Below, in pieces: positions 17,053 to 25,246 of a stretch of DNA of 41,925 bases. Position numbers and translations under genes: made by a program. The number at the start of each line of letters is the position of its first letter. Position 1 is the first letter of the stretch. The stretch comes from Clostridiales bacterium (GTDB taxonomy: Bacteria > Bacillota > Clostridia > Oscillospirales > Acutalibacteraceae): positions 1 through 41,925 of the forward strand of contig JAAWQC010000022.1 in assembly GCA_022800315.1 (NCBI GenBank), given 5' to 3'. The notes under the pieces were generated by a model. It saw nothing but the letters and a program-made list of their open reading frames with translations. It did not search any database and had not been told where the DNA came from.

Positions 17053-17076
17053 TTACAGAAAAGTACACTTTTATAA
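17053..17076 (-). repeat. right inverted recombination-like site
   Basis: The arm TTACAGAAAAGT is followed by AC and a degenerate second arm (ACTTTTATAA). The reverse complement of 17053-17072 equals 16921-16940 (20 of 20), including the core dinucleotide. Centre-to-centre distance to the left site is about 137 bp. Confidence 0.7.
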
Positions 17077-17095
17077 GCATAAGGGAGAGAGATAG

Positions 17096-17800
17096 ATGGA
17101 TGACATAAAAATTCTTTTATTCTCAAAGAAACGAAATGTTTTCTGTGACTATGCAGAAGCGATTATGAAAAGTAATTTCAAGAATGGCGAGGTCGTGTCT
17201 ATTCGAGGCAACGCAGGAGATAAACTGGATGATGGACTGCATTGGTATCAGCCGGAATATATTATATCGTTTGTTTCACCATGGATTATACCTAAATCTG
17301 TTTTGGCCTCTGCAAAAAAGGCGGCGATAAATTTTCATCCGGGTTCCCCTGATTATCCGGGAACAGGTTGCTACAATTTTGCTCTTTACGAAAATAGCAA
17401 AAAATATGGCGTTACCGTTCACCACATGGAGGAAACAGTAGATACGGGCAAAATTATTATGACATCGTATTTTGACATATCGCCTTTTGAGACTGTTGAA
17501 ACCTTGAAGTTAAAATCAATGAATCATCTACTGTATTGTTTTGAAAAAATCTTATCATGTATTTCCTGCAACAAGCCATTGCCTGTGTCAGATGAAGCTT
17601 GGGCGCGTAAACCATTTACGCGAAAAGAAATGGAGGAACTATTTGAAATTGATCTCACTAACGACAAGAAAGAAGATATTGAAAATAAATTAAGAGCAGC
17701 GGAATATTCCGGAAGTGACGGAGCATTTATAACGCTCTTTGGTCACAAATTTTATTACTCGCAAGAAAAGGATAATGCCTCTCTTTCATGGCGGAAATGA
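17096..17800 (+). CDS. formyltransferase-family protein (Met-tRNA/sugar N-formyltransferase-like)
   Basis: A 234-residue protein with the folate-dependent formyltransferase core. The catalytic set Asn-His...Asp is visible as INFHPGSPDYPGTGCYNFAL and HHMEETVDTGKII. The N-terminal ~70 residues form the flexible first half of the Rossmann-like fold; there is no C-terminal tRNA-binding domain, unlike methionyl-tRNA formyltransferase (~310 aa). Relatives of this size formylate amino sugars or amino acids in glycan or natural-product pathways, which is inferred here. AT-rich and clearly different in codon use from the flanking core genes. AGGGAGAG precedes ATG 17096. It lies just past the inverted sites. 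Confidence 0.8.
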   Translation: MDDIKILLFSKKRNVFCDYAEAIMKSNFKNGEVVSIRGNAGDKLDDGLHWYQPEYIISFVSPWIIPKSVLASAKKAAINFHPGSPDYPGTGCYNFALYENSKKYGVTVHHMEETVDTGKIIMTSYFDISPFETVETLKLKSMNHLLYCFEKILSCISCNKPLPVSDEAWARKPFTRKEMEELFEIDLTNDKKEDIENKLRAAEYSGSDGAFITLFGHKFYYSQEKDNASLSWRK

Positions 17801-17831
17801 GCAGGCGATATAAGAGAGTGTGTGGAAAATT

Positions 17832-19475
17832 ATGGACGATATTCGTGTTTTGTTTACGGCGGTTGGAAAGCGCGTTGAGTTAATACAGGCATTTCGCAAT
17901 GCTGCATCTGTTTTGGGTAAAACTCTTAAGATCTATGGTGTAGATATTGTGGACACTGCACCGGCACTGGCATATTGCGACCAGATTGAAAAAATATGCG
18001 CCATGTGGGATGCAGACTACATACCTCAATTGCTTGACATTTGCAGGAAAGAGCAAATTAGTATTGTTATTCCCACAATTGATACAGACCTTCAGGTTTT
18101 AGCGGATCATGCAGCGGCTTTTGCAGATATTGGGAGCAGAGTGTTAATTAGCCGTCCAGAAATGGTACGTATTTGCAGGGATAAGAATTATACATCTCAG
18201 TTTTTCGTGGATTGCGGACTTCATGCGCCAATTCCGGTTAACGACTATACAAAATACAATGGCGGATATCCTGCCTTTATCAAACCAAAGAACGGAAGCA
18301 GCAGCATTGACGCCTACAAAGTTGAAAACGCTAATGAGTTGGCGTTCCATGCGTCTCAAATTAAGGATTACATTATTCAACCATTTGTGAGCGGGACAGA
18401 GTTCACTGTTGACGTATTCTGTGATTTTGATGGAAACGTTGTCAGCATCGTGCCTAGAGAGAGAATGGCAGTTAGAGCTGGTGAAGTTCTAAAAACTAGA
18501 ATTTGCATGGACAAAACCATAATTGAGGAAGTCGAAAAACTGATCAGCAGATTTAAGCCGTGTGGCCCTTTGACTGCCCAGCTTATTCGCAATAGCAGCG
18601 ACAATATTGACTATTACATTGAAATTAACCCCCGATATGGCGGCGGTGCTCCGCTGTCCATGAAGGCTGGTGCTAAATCAGCCGAATCAATTTTCCGGCT
18701 TTTATCTGGTGAAAATGTGGCAAGGCAATCTCCAAAGTTAATAGCAGATGGCGCTGTTTTCAGTAGATTTGACCAAAGTATTTGTACCAATAAAGGAAGG
18801 AACGCCAAAATATGCGGTGCTGTATTTGATTTGGACGATACGCTGTATCCTGAAAAGGAATACGTCTTATCCGGTTTTTCTGCTGTTGCAAATTATCTGG
18901 GAGATTCGGAATACACGGAAAAAATGTGGCGTTATTTTCTTTCCGGAAAGCTTGCTATTGAAGAAATGCTTGCTGAGATTGGGCGGCAGGACGAGAAGGA
19001 TATATGCTTAAAAACGTATCGGGAGCATTTTCCAAATATAAAGCTGTATGATGGGATGTCAAACTTGCTCAAATCAATGAGAGACAACGGCATTAGAACA
19101 GGCATAATTACCGATGGACGACCTTTGGGTCAAAGGGCAAAAATCAAGGCGCTGGGATTATCGAAACTTGTAGATGACATTATTGTTACAGACGAACTTG
19201 GTGGCGTCGCATTTCGTAAACCGAATGATATTTCGTTCAGAATCATGCAAACGAAATGGCAGATGCCATTTCGTGAAATGGTATACATAGGCGATAATGC
19301 GGCAAAAGATTTTCAGGCCCCACGCCAGCTTGGTATGCACACCATTTATTTTAACAACAGAGACGGATTATACCATGGAGGGAACTACCCACCCTTACTA
19401 TGTGATTACATCGCTGAAAATTTGGAGCAAATGCGAGATTGTTGCTTAAAGATAACAAGGGCTCAACAATCATAA
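17832..19475 (+). CDS. ATP-grasp ligase fused to a HAD hydrolase
   Basis: A 547-residue two-domain protein. Residues about 1-110 form a pre-ATP-grasp fold (VLFTAVGKRVELIQAFRNA). Residues about 110-310 are an ATP-grasp domain: FIKPKNGSSSIDAY (phosphate loop), FVSGTEFTVDVF, and YIEINPRYGGGAP (metal-binding E-x-N). Residues about 330-540 are a HAD domain with motif I FDLDDTLYPEK, motif II ITDG, motif III lysine in FRKPND and motif IV GDNAAKD. ATP-grasp proteins join a carboxylate to an amine or thiol; a HAD would remove or transfer phosphate. ATG 17832 is chosen over GTG 17820 (both start MDDI, like the upstream gene). The two genes probably form an operon (31 bp apart). Confidence 0.85.
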   Translation: MDDIRVLFTAVGKRVELIQAFRNAASVLGKTLKIYGVDIVDTAPALAYCDQIEKICAMWDADYIPQLLDICRKEQISIVIPTIDTDLQVLADHAAAFADIGSRVLISRPEMVRICRDKNYTSQFFVDCGLHAPIPVNDYTKYNGGYPAFIKPKNGSSSIDAYKVENANELAFHASQIKDYIIQPFVSGTEFTVDVFCDFDGNVVSIVPRERMAVRAGEVLKTRICMDKTIIEEVEKLISRFKPCGPLTAQLIRNSSDNIDYYIEINPRYGGGAPLSMKAGAKSAESIFRLLSGENVARQSPKLIADGAVFSRFDQSICTNKGRNAKICGAVFDLDDTLYPEKEYVLSGFSAVANYLGDSEYTEKMWRYFLSGKLAIEEMLAEIGRQDEKDICLKTYREHFPNIKLYDGMSNLLKSMRDNGIRTGIITDGRPLGQRAKIKALGLSKLVDDIIVTDELGGVAFRKPNDISFRIMQTKWQMPFREMVYIGDNAAKDFQAPRQLGMHTIYFNNRDGLYHGGNYPPLLCDYIAENLEQMRDCCLKITRAQQS

Positions 19476-19548
19476 CGCAGTAAAGAGACTCCGAATACCG
19501 CGTCCCATCACATGCCCGCGGCCGGGTCAGATGCCGACAAGCGGCTTA

Positions 19549-19893
19549 TCAGAAATTGCCGCCGTTCCAGCCCCAGTTATCCGTCTCCCCATAGGCAACG
19601 TATACCCGTTCGGGGGCGATACCCAGTTCCTCCCCCAGGATCGTCGTGACGGCGGCGGTGAGCTTTTCGTAGGAGGCCCGATCGGAGCTGCCGAACACCT
19701 TCACCTCCACAAAAGCGGCGGGAGAGACACTGTCCCCCTGAAAATGCAGGCGGACGCTGTCCTCGAAGGACGTCATCAGCCAGCGCGCGCTTTTTCCCGG
19801 CAGCAGAGCGATGGCCTCGTCCAGCTTCGCCTGTATCGACCGTTCCCGCTGTTGATTCAACGGAACATTGACCTTGGTACCGATATACGGCAT
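19549..19893 (-). CDS. MIF/tautomerase superfamily protein
   Basis: A 114-residue protein of macrophage-migration-inhibitory-factor type. It starts MPYIG, which after Met removal exposes the catalytic N-terminal Pro, and ends GETDNWGWNGGNF, the MIF end pattern. The central FVEVKVFGSSDRASYEKLTA helps form the trimer-like fold. Members tautomerise keto-enol acids such as phenylpyruvate. It is the last gene of a probable minus-strand operon with the esterase upstream by 51 bp. The substrate is unknown. ATG 19893 follows GAGGGA. Confidence 0.85.
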   Translation of the reverse strand: MPYIGTKVNVPLNQQRERSIQAKLDEAIALLPGKSARWLMTSFEDSVRLHFQGDSVSPAAFVEVKVFGSSDRASYEKLTAAVTTILGEELGIAPERVYVAYGETDNWGWNGGNF

Positions 19894-19944
19894 GGATATT
19901 CCTCCCTCGATTTTGTTTGTGTGTATGGTAGCATGCCCGACGGT

Positions 19945-20709
19945 TCAGCGCAAGTCCTCGCCGTCCGCTTCCCAACCGTCGACGGTTTTCCAACCGTCGG
20001 AAAACCAGCGCAGCGCCGCCAGAAACCGCTCGGGTATCCCGGAAAAATGGCCGCCAGGGTGCCACCGTATCACCGGCTCCGTCCCTGTCTGCTCCTTCAA
20101 CAGCCACGCGGCGCGGGCGGTGCATTCGGCTCCTCTCGCCATCCGGGGCTGGCGCACCTTTTTCTCCGACTGGCCGAGGGATAGATAGATTTTTGCCTCT
20201 TGCCTCAACGGCCGGTGTTCTTCCATAAAGGATACGAAGCCATCGTACCACAGCGAGCCGGACAGGCTGGCCACACAGCCGAACGCGCGGGTGCGATACA
20301 GGGCGTACAGGGCGTGGAGGCCGCCGAGGGAATAGCCCATCAGGCCGGTATAGTCCCCGTCGGGATGCAGGCGGTATCGTCCCCTTAGCAGGGGAAGCAG
20401 CGCGTCGGTGAGAAAGGCGAGGTAGTCCGCTCCCCTGCCGCCGAAGGGCGGTTCGTTCTCCGCCAAACCGGGAGCGGACCAGGGAGTATAGTCATCACCG
20501 CGATTTCGCGGCGTGACCGCGGCCAGCACAAATTGCCCGCCGCCGTCCCTCCACAGCTTCGGCCAGAGCTTTTCCAGCCGTTCCTCCAGATAATCGCCGT
20601 CGTTCGACACTACCAGCGGATACCGCTTTTCCGACGCGCCATAGGCGGGGGGAAGGGCAATCGACACGCGGCAGCCTCCGGCCTCCAGCCGTTCGGTGAC
20701 AGGGGTCAT
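19945..20709 (-). CDS. alpha/beta-hydrolase esterase (esterase D/IroE-like)
   Basis: A 254-residue putative esterase with the nucleophile elbow GYSLGG (Ser127), an oxyanion-type strand (VVSNDGDY near residue 38) and a probable catalytic His221 in HPGGHFSG. This resembles the trilactone/siderophore esterase group. Substrate unknown. The ATG at 20709 overlaps the stop of the NUDIX gene by 4 bp (ATGA), indicating translational coupling. Longer frame residues upstream are read through the NUDIX gene and are not part of this protein. Confidence 0.85.
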   Translation of the reverse strand: MTPVTERLEAGGCRVSIALPPAYGASEKRYPLVVSNDGDYLEERLEKLWPKLWRDGGGQFVLAAVTPRNRGDDYTPWSAPGLAENEPPFGGRGADYLAFLTDALLPLLRGRYRLHPDGDYTGLMGYSLGGLHALYALYRTRAFGCVASLSGSLWYDGFVSFMEEHRPLRQEAKIYLSLGQSEKKVRQPRMARGAECTARAAWLLKEQTGTEPVIRWHPGGHFSGIPERFLAALRWFSDGWKTVDGWEADGEDLR

Positions 20710-21095
20710 GCCTTTTCCCCCTTCGCCAGCAGCCGGATCAGCGGGGCGTCGGCGGGACAAAAATCGTACCCCGTCAGCTCCTCCGGCAGCGCCCAGACCA
20801 TCTCCCGATGTATCAGAGGCTTCGGTTCTCCCTGTTCGACAGCGGCGTCGTAGAAGGTGAGGGACACTTCGCCGTCGGGATAGGCGTGGACCGTCCGCCA
20901 CCGCTCCCCCTGCAGGGAGACGGTGATTCCCAGCTCCTCCCGGCATTCTCGGACGGCGCACTGCTCCAGCGTTTCCCCCGGTTCCCGCTTACCGCCGGGA
21001 AATTCCCACAGTTCGGCGCAGGAGCCGCCCGCGCCCCGCCGGCATATCAGAATGCGCTCCCCGCGGCGCAGAATAACCGCCGCCACTTCTTTCAT
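20706..21095 (-). CDS. NUDIX hydrolase (MutT-like)
   Basis: A 129-residue NUDIX protein. The box GGKREPGETLEQCAVRECRE-ELG fits G-x5-E-x7-R-E-U-x2-E-E-x-G-U exactly. The size and opening (KEVAAVILRRGERILICRRG) match MutT-type 8-oxo-dGTP diphosphatases, though related (d)CTP pyrophosphatases are possible. AGGAGG lies 7 nt before ATG 21095. Its upstream neighbour yjbQ ends 11 bp away and the esterase overlaps its stop, so the genes probably form one operon. Confidence 0.9.
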   Translation of the reverse strand: MKEVAAVILRRGERILICRRGAGGSCAELWEFPGGKREPGETLEQCAVRECREELGITVSLQGERWRTVHAYPDGEVSLTFYDAAVEQGEPKPLIHREMVWALPEELTGYDFCPADAPLIRLLAKGEKA

Positions 21096-21106
21096 GATCC
21101 TTCCTC

Positions 21107-21523
21107 CTATTCGCCGATGATCTTGATCAGGGCGTGCTTGTCCCGCCTGCCGTCGAATTCGTAGTAAAAAATCTGCTCCCAGGTACCGAAGTCCAGCCGC
21201 CCCCCGGTGACGGCCACCACCGTCTCCCGTCCCATGACGGTGCGCTTGAGATGGGCGTCGGCGTTGTCCTCGTACCCGTTGTGATGATACCGGCTGTAGG
21301 GTTTCTCCGGCGCCAGGCCCTCCAGCCAGGTCTCGAAGTCCTGATGGAGGCCCCCCTCGTCGTCGTTGATGAAGACGCTGGCCGTGATGTTCATGGCGTT
21401 GATGAGCGCCAGCCCCTCCTGTATCCCGCTCTCCCGCAGGGCCTGCTCCACCTGCGGCGTGATATTGACCAGCCCTCGGCGGGTGGGCAGATGAAAAAAC
21501 AGCTCTTTCCGATAGGATTTCAT
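21107..21523 (-). CDS. YjbQ family protein
   Basis: A 138-residue protein of the YjbQ/UPF0047 family. It shows typical segments [36 protein letters not shown] and [16 protein letters not shown]. Family members have been reported to have thiamin-phosphate synthase activity when overexpressed; the physiological function is unsettled. ATG 21523 has an AAGGAGGT site; the longer frame's 27 extra residues lie upstream of it. Probably the first gene of the yjbQ-mutT-esterase-tautomerase operon. Confidence 0.88.
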   Translation of the reverse strand: MKSYRKELFFHLPTRRGLVNITPQVEQALRESGIQEGLALINAMNITASVFINDDEGGLHQDFETWLEGLAPEKPYSRYHHNGYEDNADAHLKRTVMGRETVVAVTGGRLDFGTWEQIFYYEFDGRRDKHALIKIIGE

Positions 21524-21612
21524 CGGTTTACCTCCTTGCCTTTTATCGCGGTCGTCGTCTCTATTGTAGACCCAAAACAAGGGGGTTGGCAACCGTTCTT
21601 TCACAACAAAGC

Positions 21613-21640
21613 CCGCCGGCGAAAGGAATTTCGCCGGCGG
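21613..21640 (-). terminator. intrinsic terminator
   Basis: A 12-bp perfect stem (21613-21624 with 21629-21640) and GGAA-type loop lies 21 bp past the GyrI-like gene's stop. T-run weak. Confidence 0.65.
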
Positions 21641-21661
21641 ACGGGGAGAACATGTCTATCC

Positions 21662-22294
21662 TCAGCCGCGGGCCACCGGATGGCGCAGTATGGTGCGCAG
21701 CCGTTCGGGTTTAGTGCGCCGGGGGTCGGATAGATAGACTTCGTGATGACGGCGCTCAGTCCCGCACTGGTCGGTCAGTCCGTTGTCCCTGATGAACAGG
21801 CCGATCTGATCGATGGTCTCCTGCTCGGTGCTGTAGGGCCCCACGTGCAGCTGCTGGACGCACAGCCCCTCGTCGTAGGTTTCCAGCCGGACGCGGTCGA
21901 AGGGCAGTCCCGGCTTCTTTTTCGCTGCGATATCGACGGCCCAGCCGAATACCTCGCCGGTGACGAAGTCCGGCTGGCGCAGCAGGGAGGTCCAGCGCCA
22001 GTTTTCCCGGTTTTCCGCGTCGAACCCGGCGGCCCCGCAGTCCCACAGCCCTTCCAGCGGCGGCACCACATACTCCACATAACCGGCGGGCTGCGTGCCG
22101 TTCATCTTGCTCATCTTGATGGTGAAGGTGACGGCGTACAGCATTTCCAGCGCCTGTCCGTAGGCTTCGCCTTCCGGCGCGCCCACCCCGTCCACCATCA
22201 GGTAGGGAATCGGCGGTATCTCGATCAGGGACGGGGTCGTTCCTGGCTGATATAGGTCTTTATACTGTTTTTTAAAATCCAGCTTGTCGTTCAT
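21662..22294 (-). CDS. GyrI-like small-molecule-binding domain protein
   Basis: A 210-residue protein of the GyrI-like/SAV1822-type group. Sequence features: DKLDFKKQYKDLYQP at the N-terminus, PYLMVDGVGAPEG, and LQQLHVGPYSTEQETIDQIG-type stretch (written VQQLHVGPYSTEQETID) near residue 150. The ends of these domains often bind hydrophobic cationic molecules. Its neighbour on the same strand is a MerR regulator with a GyrI-like domain, but with its own terminator and promoter. AAGGAAGG precedes ATG 22294. Confidence 0.82.
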   Translation of the reverse strand: MNDKLDFKKQYKDLYQPGTTPSLIEIPPIPYLMVDGVGAPEGEAYGQALEMLYAVTFTIKMSKMNGTQPAGYVEYVVPPLEGLWDCGAAGFDAENRENWRWTSLLRQPDFVTGEVFGWAVDIAAKKKPGLPFDRVRLETYDEGLCVQQLHVGPYSTEQETIDQIGLFIRDNGLTDQCGTERRHHEVYLSDPRRTKPERLRTILRHPVARG

Positions 22295-22318
22295 GAGACA
22301 TCCTTCCTTTCCTGTGTG

Positions 22319-22347
22319 AATATAGTATACTGCCGATAAGTTGACAG
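22319..22347 (-). promoter_or_regulatory. promoter of the GyrI-like gene
   Basis: Read on the minus strand: CTGTCA (22342-22347), 17-bp spacer, TATATT (22319-22324), about 25 nt ahead of the start codon. Confidence 0.6.
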
Positions 22348-22366
22348 GTGTGTGTCATATATTAGA

Positions 22367-22404
22367 AAAAGACGTCCGCGGGAAAAGCTCCGCGGACGTC
22401 TTTT
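22367..22404 (-). terminator. intrinsic terminator of the MerR gene
   Basis: An 11-bp GC-rich stem (22371-22381 with 22390-22400) flanked by AAAA and TTTT, 12 bp beyond the MerR stop codon. Confidence 0.85.
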
Positions 22405-22416
22405 GTCCTCTGCCGG

Positions 22417-23226
22417 CTAGTTTCGCCGGGCGGGAATCTGGATTTCGGTGAGAAAATCCTCCTGGCTCTCCTTATTCCATACCCCGTCGATATACTGCTC
22501 GCGGGCGCTGCCGGTGGCCTCGTATCCATTTTCCTCCATCCAATTGAAGGCGAAGGCATAAGCCTCGCCCAGCGACTCGTACCGACCCCGATGATACACG
22601 CAGACCGCCTGGGTCTTTTCAATATCCTTGAAATGGATGGTATCGGTCTCTTTGCCCCGGGCGGTGACGGCCTGGGCGTATTCCACCCCGATGTCGTGCT
22701 GGCGGAATTCGGGATCCAGATAGGTGGTGTAACAGTAACTCGGCTCGACGCACTTCAGGTGGGGGTTGGCTTCTCGGCATTCCTCCCCCGCCTTCAGGAT
22801 GAACGCGGTGTAGTCGGCGAAGGTGGGGACGACCCCCTGCTTATAAAACACCGTACACGCGGGCAGCTCTTTGATAATCGCCTGATACTCCATGAAAAAA
22901 TCCTCCTTTGTTCGTGCGAGCAGATGGCGGATACGGGACAGGCGGGACGCCGTTTCCTTCAGCTCCTCCTCCGTCTCGGTCTGTCGCCGGCGCAGCAGCT
23001 CTCCCCGATCCTGTCCGGACAGGATTGAGGCGACCTCACCTACCGACAACCCCGCCTGGCGAAGGGCCGTGATACGCGACAGACGGATCAGCTGCCCGGT
23101 CGTGTAATAGCGATAGCCGGTTTCCTCGTCCACGCGGGCCGGGGACAGCAGGCCCTCCCCATCGTAATACCGCAGCGTTTTGATGGTGGTTTTCGCCATT
23201 TTGGAAAATTCGCCGATCCTGTACAT
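22417..23226 (-). CDS. MerR-family activator with GyrI-like effector domain
   Basis: A 269-residue MerR-type regulator. The N-terminal winged HTH is MYRIGEFSKMAKTTIKTLRY with YYDGEGLLSPARVDEETGYR; a coiled-coil dimerisation helix follows (about residues 75-115), then a GyrI-like (BmrR-type) effector-binding domain with EYAQAVTARG, VCVYHRGRYESLGEAYAF and EQYIDGV. Such proteins sense hydrophobic or cationic compounds. ATG 23226 is chosen after AAAGGAGC; the first frame residues are upstream of the TSS. Its own promoter has a 19-bp spacer (23276-23306), the mark of MerR-type autoregulation. Confidence 0.88.
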   Translation of the reverse strand: MYRIGEFSKMAKTTIKTLRYYDGEGLLSPARVDEETGYRYYTTGQLIRLSRITALRQAGLSVGEVASILSGQDRGELLRRRQTETEEELKETASRLSRIRHLLARTKEDFFMEYQAIIKELPACTVFYKQGVVPTFADYTAFILKAGEECREANPHLKCVEPSYCYTTYLDPEFRQHDIGVEYAQAVTARGKETDTIHFKDIEKTQAVCVYHRGRYESLGEAYAFAFNWMEENGYEATGSAREQYIDGVWNKESQEDFLTEIQIPARRN

Positions 23227-23275
23227 ACCGTCCGCTCCTTTCGCGGAAGATCCGGTCGATCTCCCGTCTGCAAAC

Positions 23276-23306
23276 AGGATAATGCCTCCCCCAGCGGGAG
23301 AGTCAA
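23276..23306 (-). promoter_or_regulatory. 19-bp-spacer MerR-type promoter with operator dyad
   Basis: On the minus strand TTGACT (23301-23306) and TATCCT (23276-23281) are separated by exactly 19 bp. The spacer contains the dyad CTCCC-n5-GGGAG (23286-23300). This is the spacing that MerR activators correct by twisting DNA. Confidence 0.7.
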
Positions 23307-23325
23307 GAGGTTTTTTCAAACATTT

Positions 23326-24648
23326 TTACCGATCCTGCCGTACCGGTTTTCCCGTCAGCGCCGCGATCCATTCGTCGGTTTCCCCGCGGCGTCCGGCGTT
23401 TTCTTTCCTATTATAATACTGATGAAGAGCCTTCCGCCAGTCCTCGCCGTCCTGCGTCTCGTTCTCCGCCCGCAGCGTCAGCAGCGCGAGGGACGCCGGG
23501 TCCAGCTGGGAGTAGACGGCTTCGAATTCCCCGTCAAACAGGCAGTCGGCGGCCAGCAGGTCGATCAGGTCGTCCAGGCAGGCGACCCCTTCGGTTACCA
23601 AGCGGGCTTTAACCAACGGATCGTCCGCCGCCAGCACCCGCTCCCGCAGAGTGCGGAACAGGCGGTCGGGCAGACGACCGCCCTGCTGGAAGGCCGGGGC
23701 AGCGGCTTCCTCCGTTTTACCGGATAAGCGGGCCGCCAGGGAACCGGTATCGGCCAGGCGAGAAAACTCCACCCCCAGCCCCTCCGCCGTCCGCCGCATA
23801 TAGTCCCGCAGCGGCTCCGCCTCCCGTTCGGACAGGCGGCAGGCGGACAGACGGAACAGCTCTTCCCGCCGGGAGGGGGCGAGGGACGCCAGCAGACGCT
23901 GAAGGCGAAGGGCAATGAGAACCGGAAGGGTCAGGCTGCCGTCTTCACCACCGGCCAGCGCCACCAGCAGCGCCTGGCCAAAAACCAGGCGGAACAGGTT
24001 TTCACCGAGCTCGGTTTCCTCACCGGTATAATCTCCCATGGCACGGCAAGCGGCGCCCATCGCGTCCCGCAGCTCCTCCGCAGGGTAGCGGGAGCAGTAT
24101 GCGTTCTCCCGGCGCAGCGTTTCGAGATACAGAAGGAATTCGGGCAGGGTCTCCGCCTCCTTCTCCTCACAGGCGAGAGGATAGCACAGGCAGTTGCACA
24201 TCCGATGGGCGCCGAACTCGGGGTCATATCCCTCCACGAACTGGGGCAGCTCCTCATCCAGCGCGCAGGTGAGGAGCTGGGTCTCCGCCGGCGGACGCTT
24301 CTCCCGGATCGCGTCCAGCAGCTTTCGCGCCTTTTCCCGGTCGTCCTTCAGCAGTGTCAGCCCCGCGTCGAAAAGCTCGGCCATGCCGGCCGCCGCCAGC
24401 CGGCGCCGCCCCTCCTCCCGCGTGGGGAAGCGGTCGTATACCCGCTCGATACAGGCGGCGATGGAGCACAACAACTCCTGTGCCGTCTCTACCCGGACCG
24501 ACCGGCTTTTACCGCCGGTATAGCGCAGCACTCGCCGGGCCAGCAGATCCATCAGCTGACGGCGCGCTTCCTCTTCGTCCGCCGCGGCAGCCAAGGCCCC
24601 TCCCCTTCCCCCCCGGCGGGCAAGGGCCTGTTTCTTCTCGTCAACCAT
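23326..24648 (-). CDS. uncharacterised protein, DUF6179-like
   Basis: A 440-residue helical protein with no recognised catalytic motif. It begins with a Lys/Arg/Ala-rich stretch (EKKQALARRGGRGG), then LRYTGGKSRSVRVETAQELL and a Cys cluster around MCNCLCYPLAC (about residue 150). From memory this type of gene, in clostridia, is annotated DUF6179 and lies beside a DUF6323 gene, as here. Its ATG overlaps the upstream stop by one base (TGATG), so the two are coupled. Function unknown; the overlap and shared order suggest a stable pair or complex. Confidence 0.6.
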   Translation of the reverse strand: MVDEKKQALARRGGRGGALAAAADEEEARRQLMDLLARRVLRYTGGKSRSVRVETAQELLCSIAACIERVYDRFPTREEGRRRLAAAGMAELFDAGLTLLKDDREKARKLLDAIREKRPPAETQLLTCALDEELPQFVEGYDPEFGAHRMCNCLCYPLACEEKEAETLPEFLLYLETLRRENAYCSRYPAEELRDAMGAACRAMGDYTGEETELGENLFRLVFGQALLVALAGGEDGSLTLPVLIALRLQRLLASLAPSRREELFRLSACRLSEREAEPLRDYMRRTAEGLGVEFSRLADTGSLAARLSGKTEEAAAPAFQQGGRLPDRLFRTLRERVLAADDPLVKARLVTEGVACLDDLIDLLAADCLFDGEFEAVYSQLDPASLALLTLRAENETQDGEDWRKALHQYYNRKENAGRRGETDEWIAALTGKPVRQDR

Positions 24649-25181
24649 CAGTCATCATCCTCCTCATCCCCATCGCATTGGACATAGTACAGGTCGGTTT
24701 CGATCTCCCGTCCCTCCCGATAGGAACGGCCCTGCCGCACATTGCGGGACATCCGATCGAATTCCACCCCCTCCAGCAGCTCGAAGGACCCCCGGCAGCG
24801 CTGATCGAAGCTGTATTTGAGCTCGCATAGCAGCTCGTCGTCCCCCACCGTATCGGGTAGTTCGTTTTTCAGACGATAAAAATCCTCGGTCATCCGGTGG
24901 AGGGAGGCGGCGTAGTTCGCCTGCCACAAATACGGCGAATCGCTGAAAATCGCTATCAGCCGTTCCAGGATGCCGCTGCCGATCTCGATGCGCCCGGTCT
25001 CCTTCAGCGCGTGACCTCGGGTCTCCACCAGCTCCCGCGCGTCGGCGGGGGTCAGGACCATACCGTATTCCTCCGTTCGGTCGTTGAGGCGGAGCAGCCG
25101 GTCCACCGCTGTCTGGGTCAGCAGGTCGTTTGCCGGGAAGGGCCGCTCACCAAATAGCGTGCTGAGCAGAGATTGTTTCAC
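24648..25181 (-). CDS. uncharacterised protein, DUF6323-like
   Basis: A 177-residue protein, mostly helical, with FPANDLLTQTAVDRLLRLND, GMVLTPADARELVETRG and an acidic C-terminus (CDGDEEDDD). GTG start at 25181 with AAGGAGG 8 nt upstream. The first gene of a two-gene overlapping operon with the DUF6179-like gene. I recall that the two DUFs occur together in Clostridia. No domain with known activity is visible. Confidence 0.6.
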   Translation of the reverse strand: MKQSLLSTLFGERPFPANDLLTQTAVDRLLRLNDRTEEYGMVLTPADARELVETRGHALKETGRIEIGSGILERLIAIFSDSPYLWQANYAASLHRMTEDFYRLKNELPDTVGDDELLCELKYSFDQRCRGSFELLEGVEFDRMSRNVRQGRSYREGREIETDLYYVQCDGDEEDDD

Positions 25182-25211
25182 AGGGCAGGCCTCCTTTTTT
25201 GAAATATGGGG

Positions 25212-25240
25212 TTGACAGCCGGATTCATTTGTGCTATAGT
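25212..25240 (+). promoter_or_regulatory. strong orphan sigma-A promoter
   Basis: A perfect TTGACA at 25212-25217, 17-bp spacer and TATAGT at 25235-25240. It points right, away from the DUF6323-like gene, and no open frame with a ribosome binding site follows before a hairpin at 25369. Confidence 0.65.
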
Positions 25241-25246
25241 ATATTT

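Noticed and set aside
16915-17076. Inverted sites as ordinary terminators of the recombinase
   Set aside because: Arms are AT-rich and the two copies share an exact 20-base core with matching GT/AC dinucleotide, which a terminator would not need.
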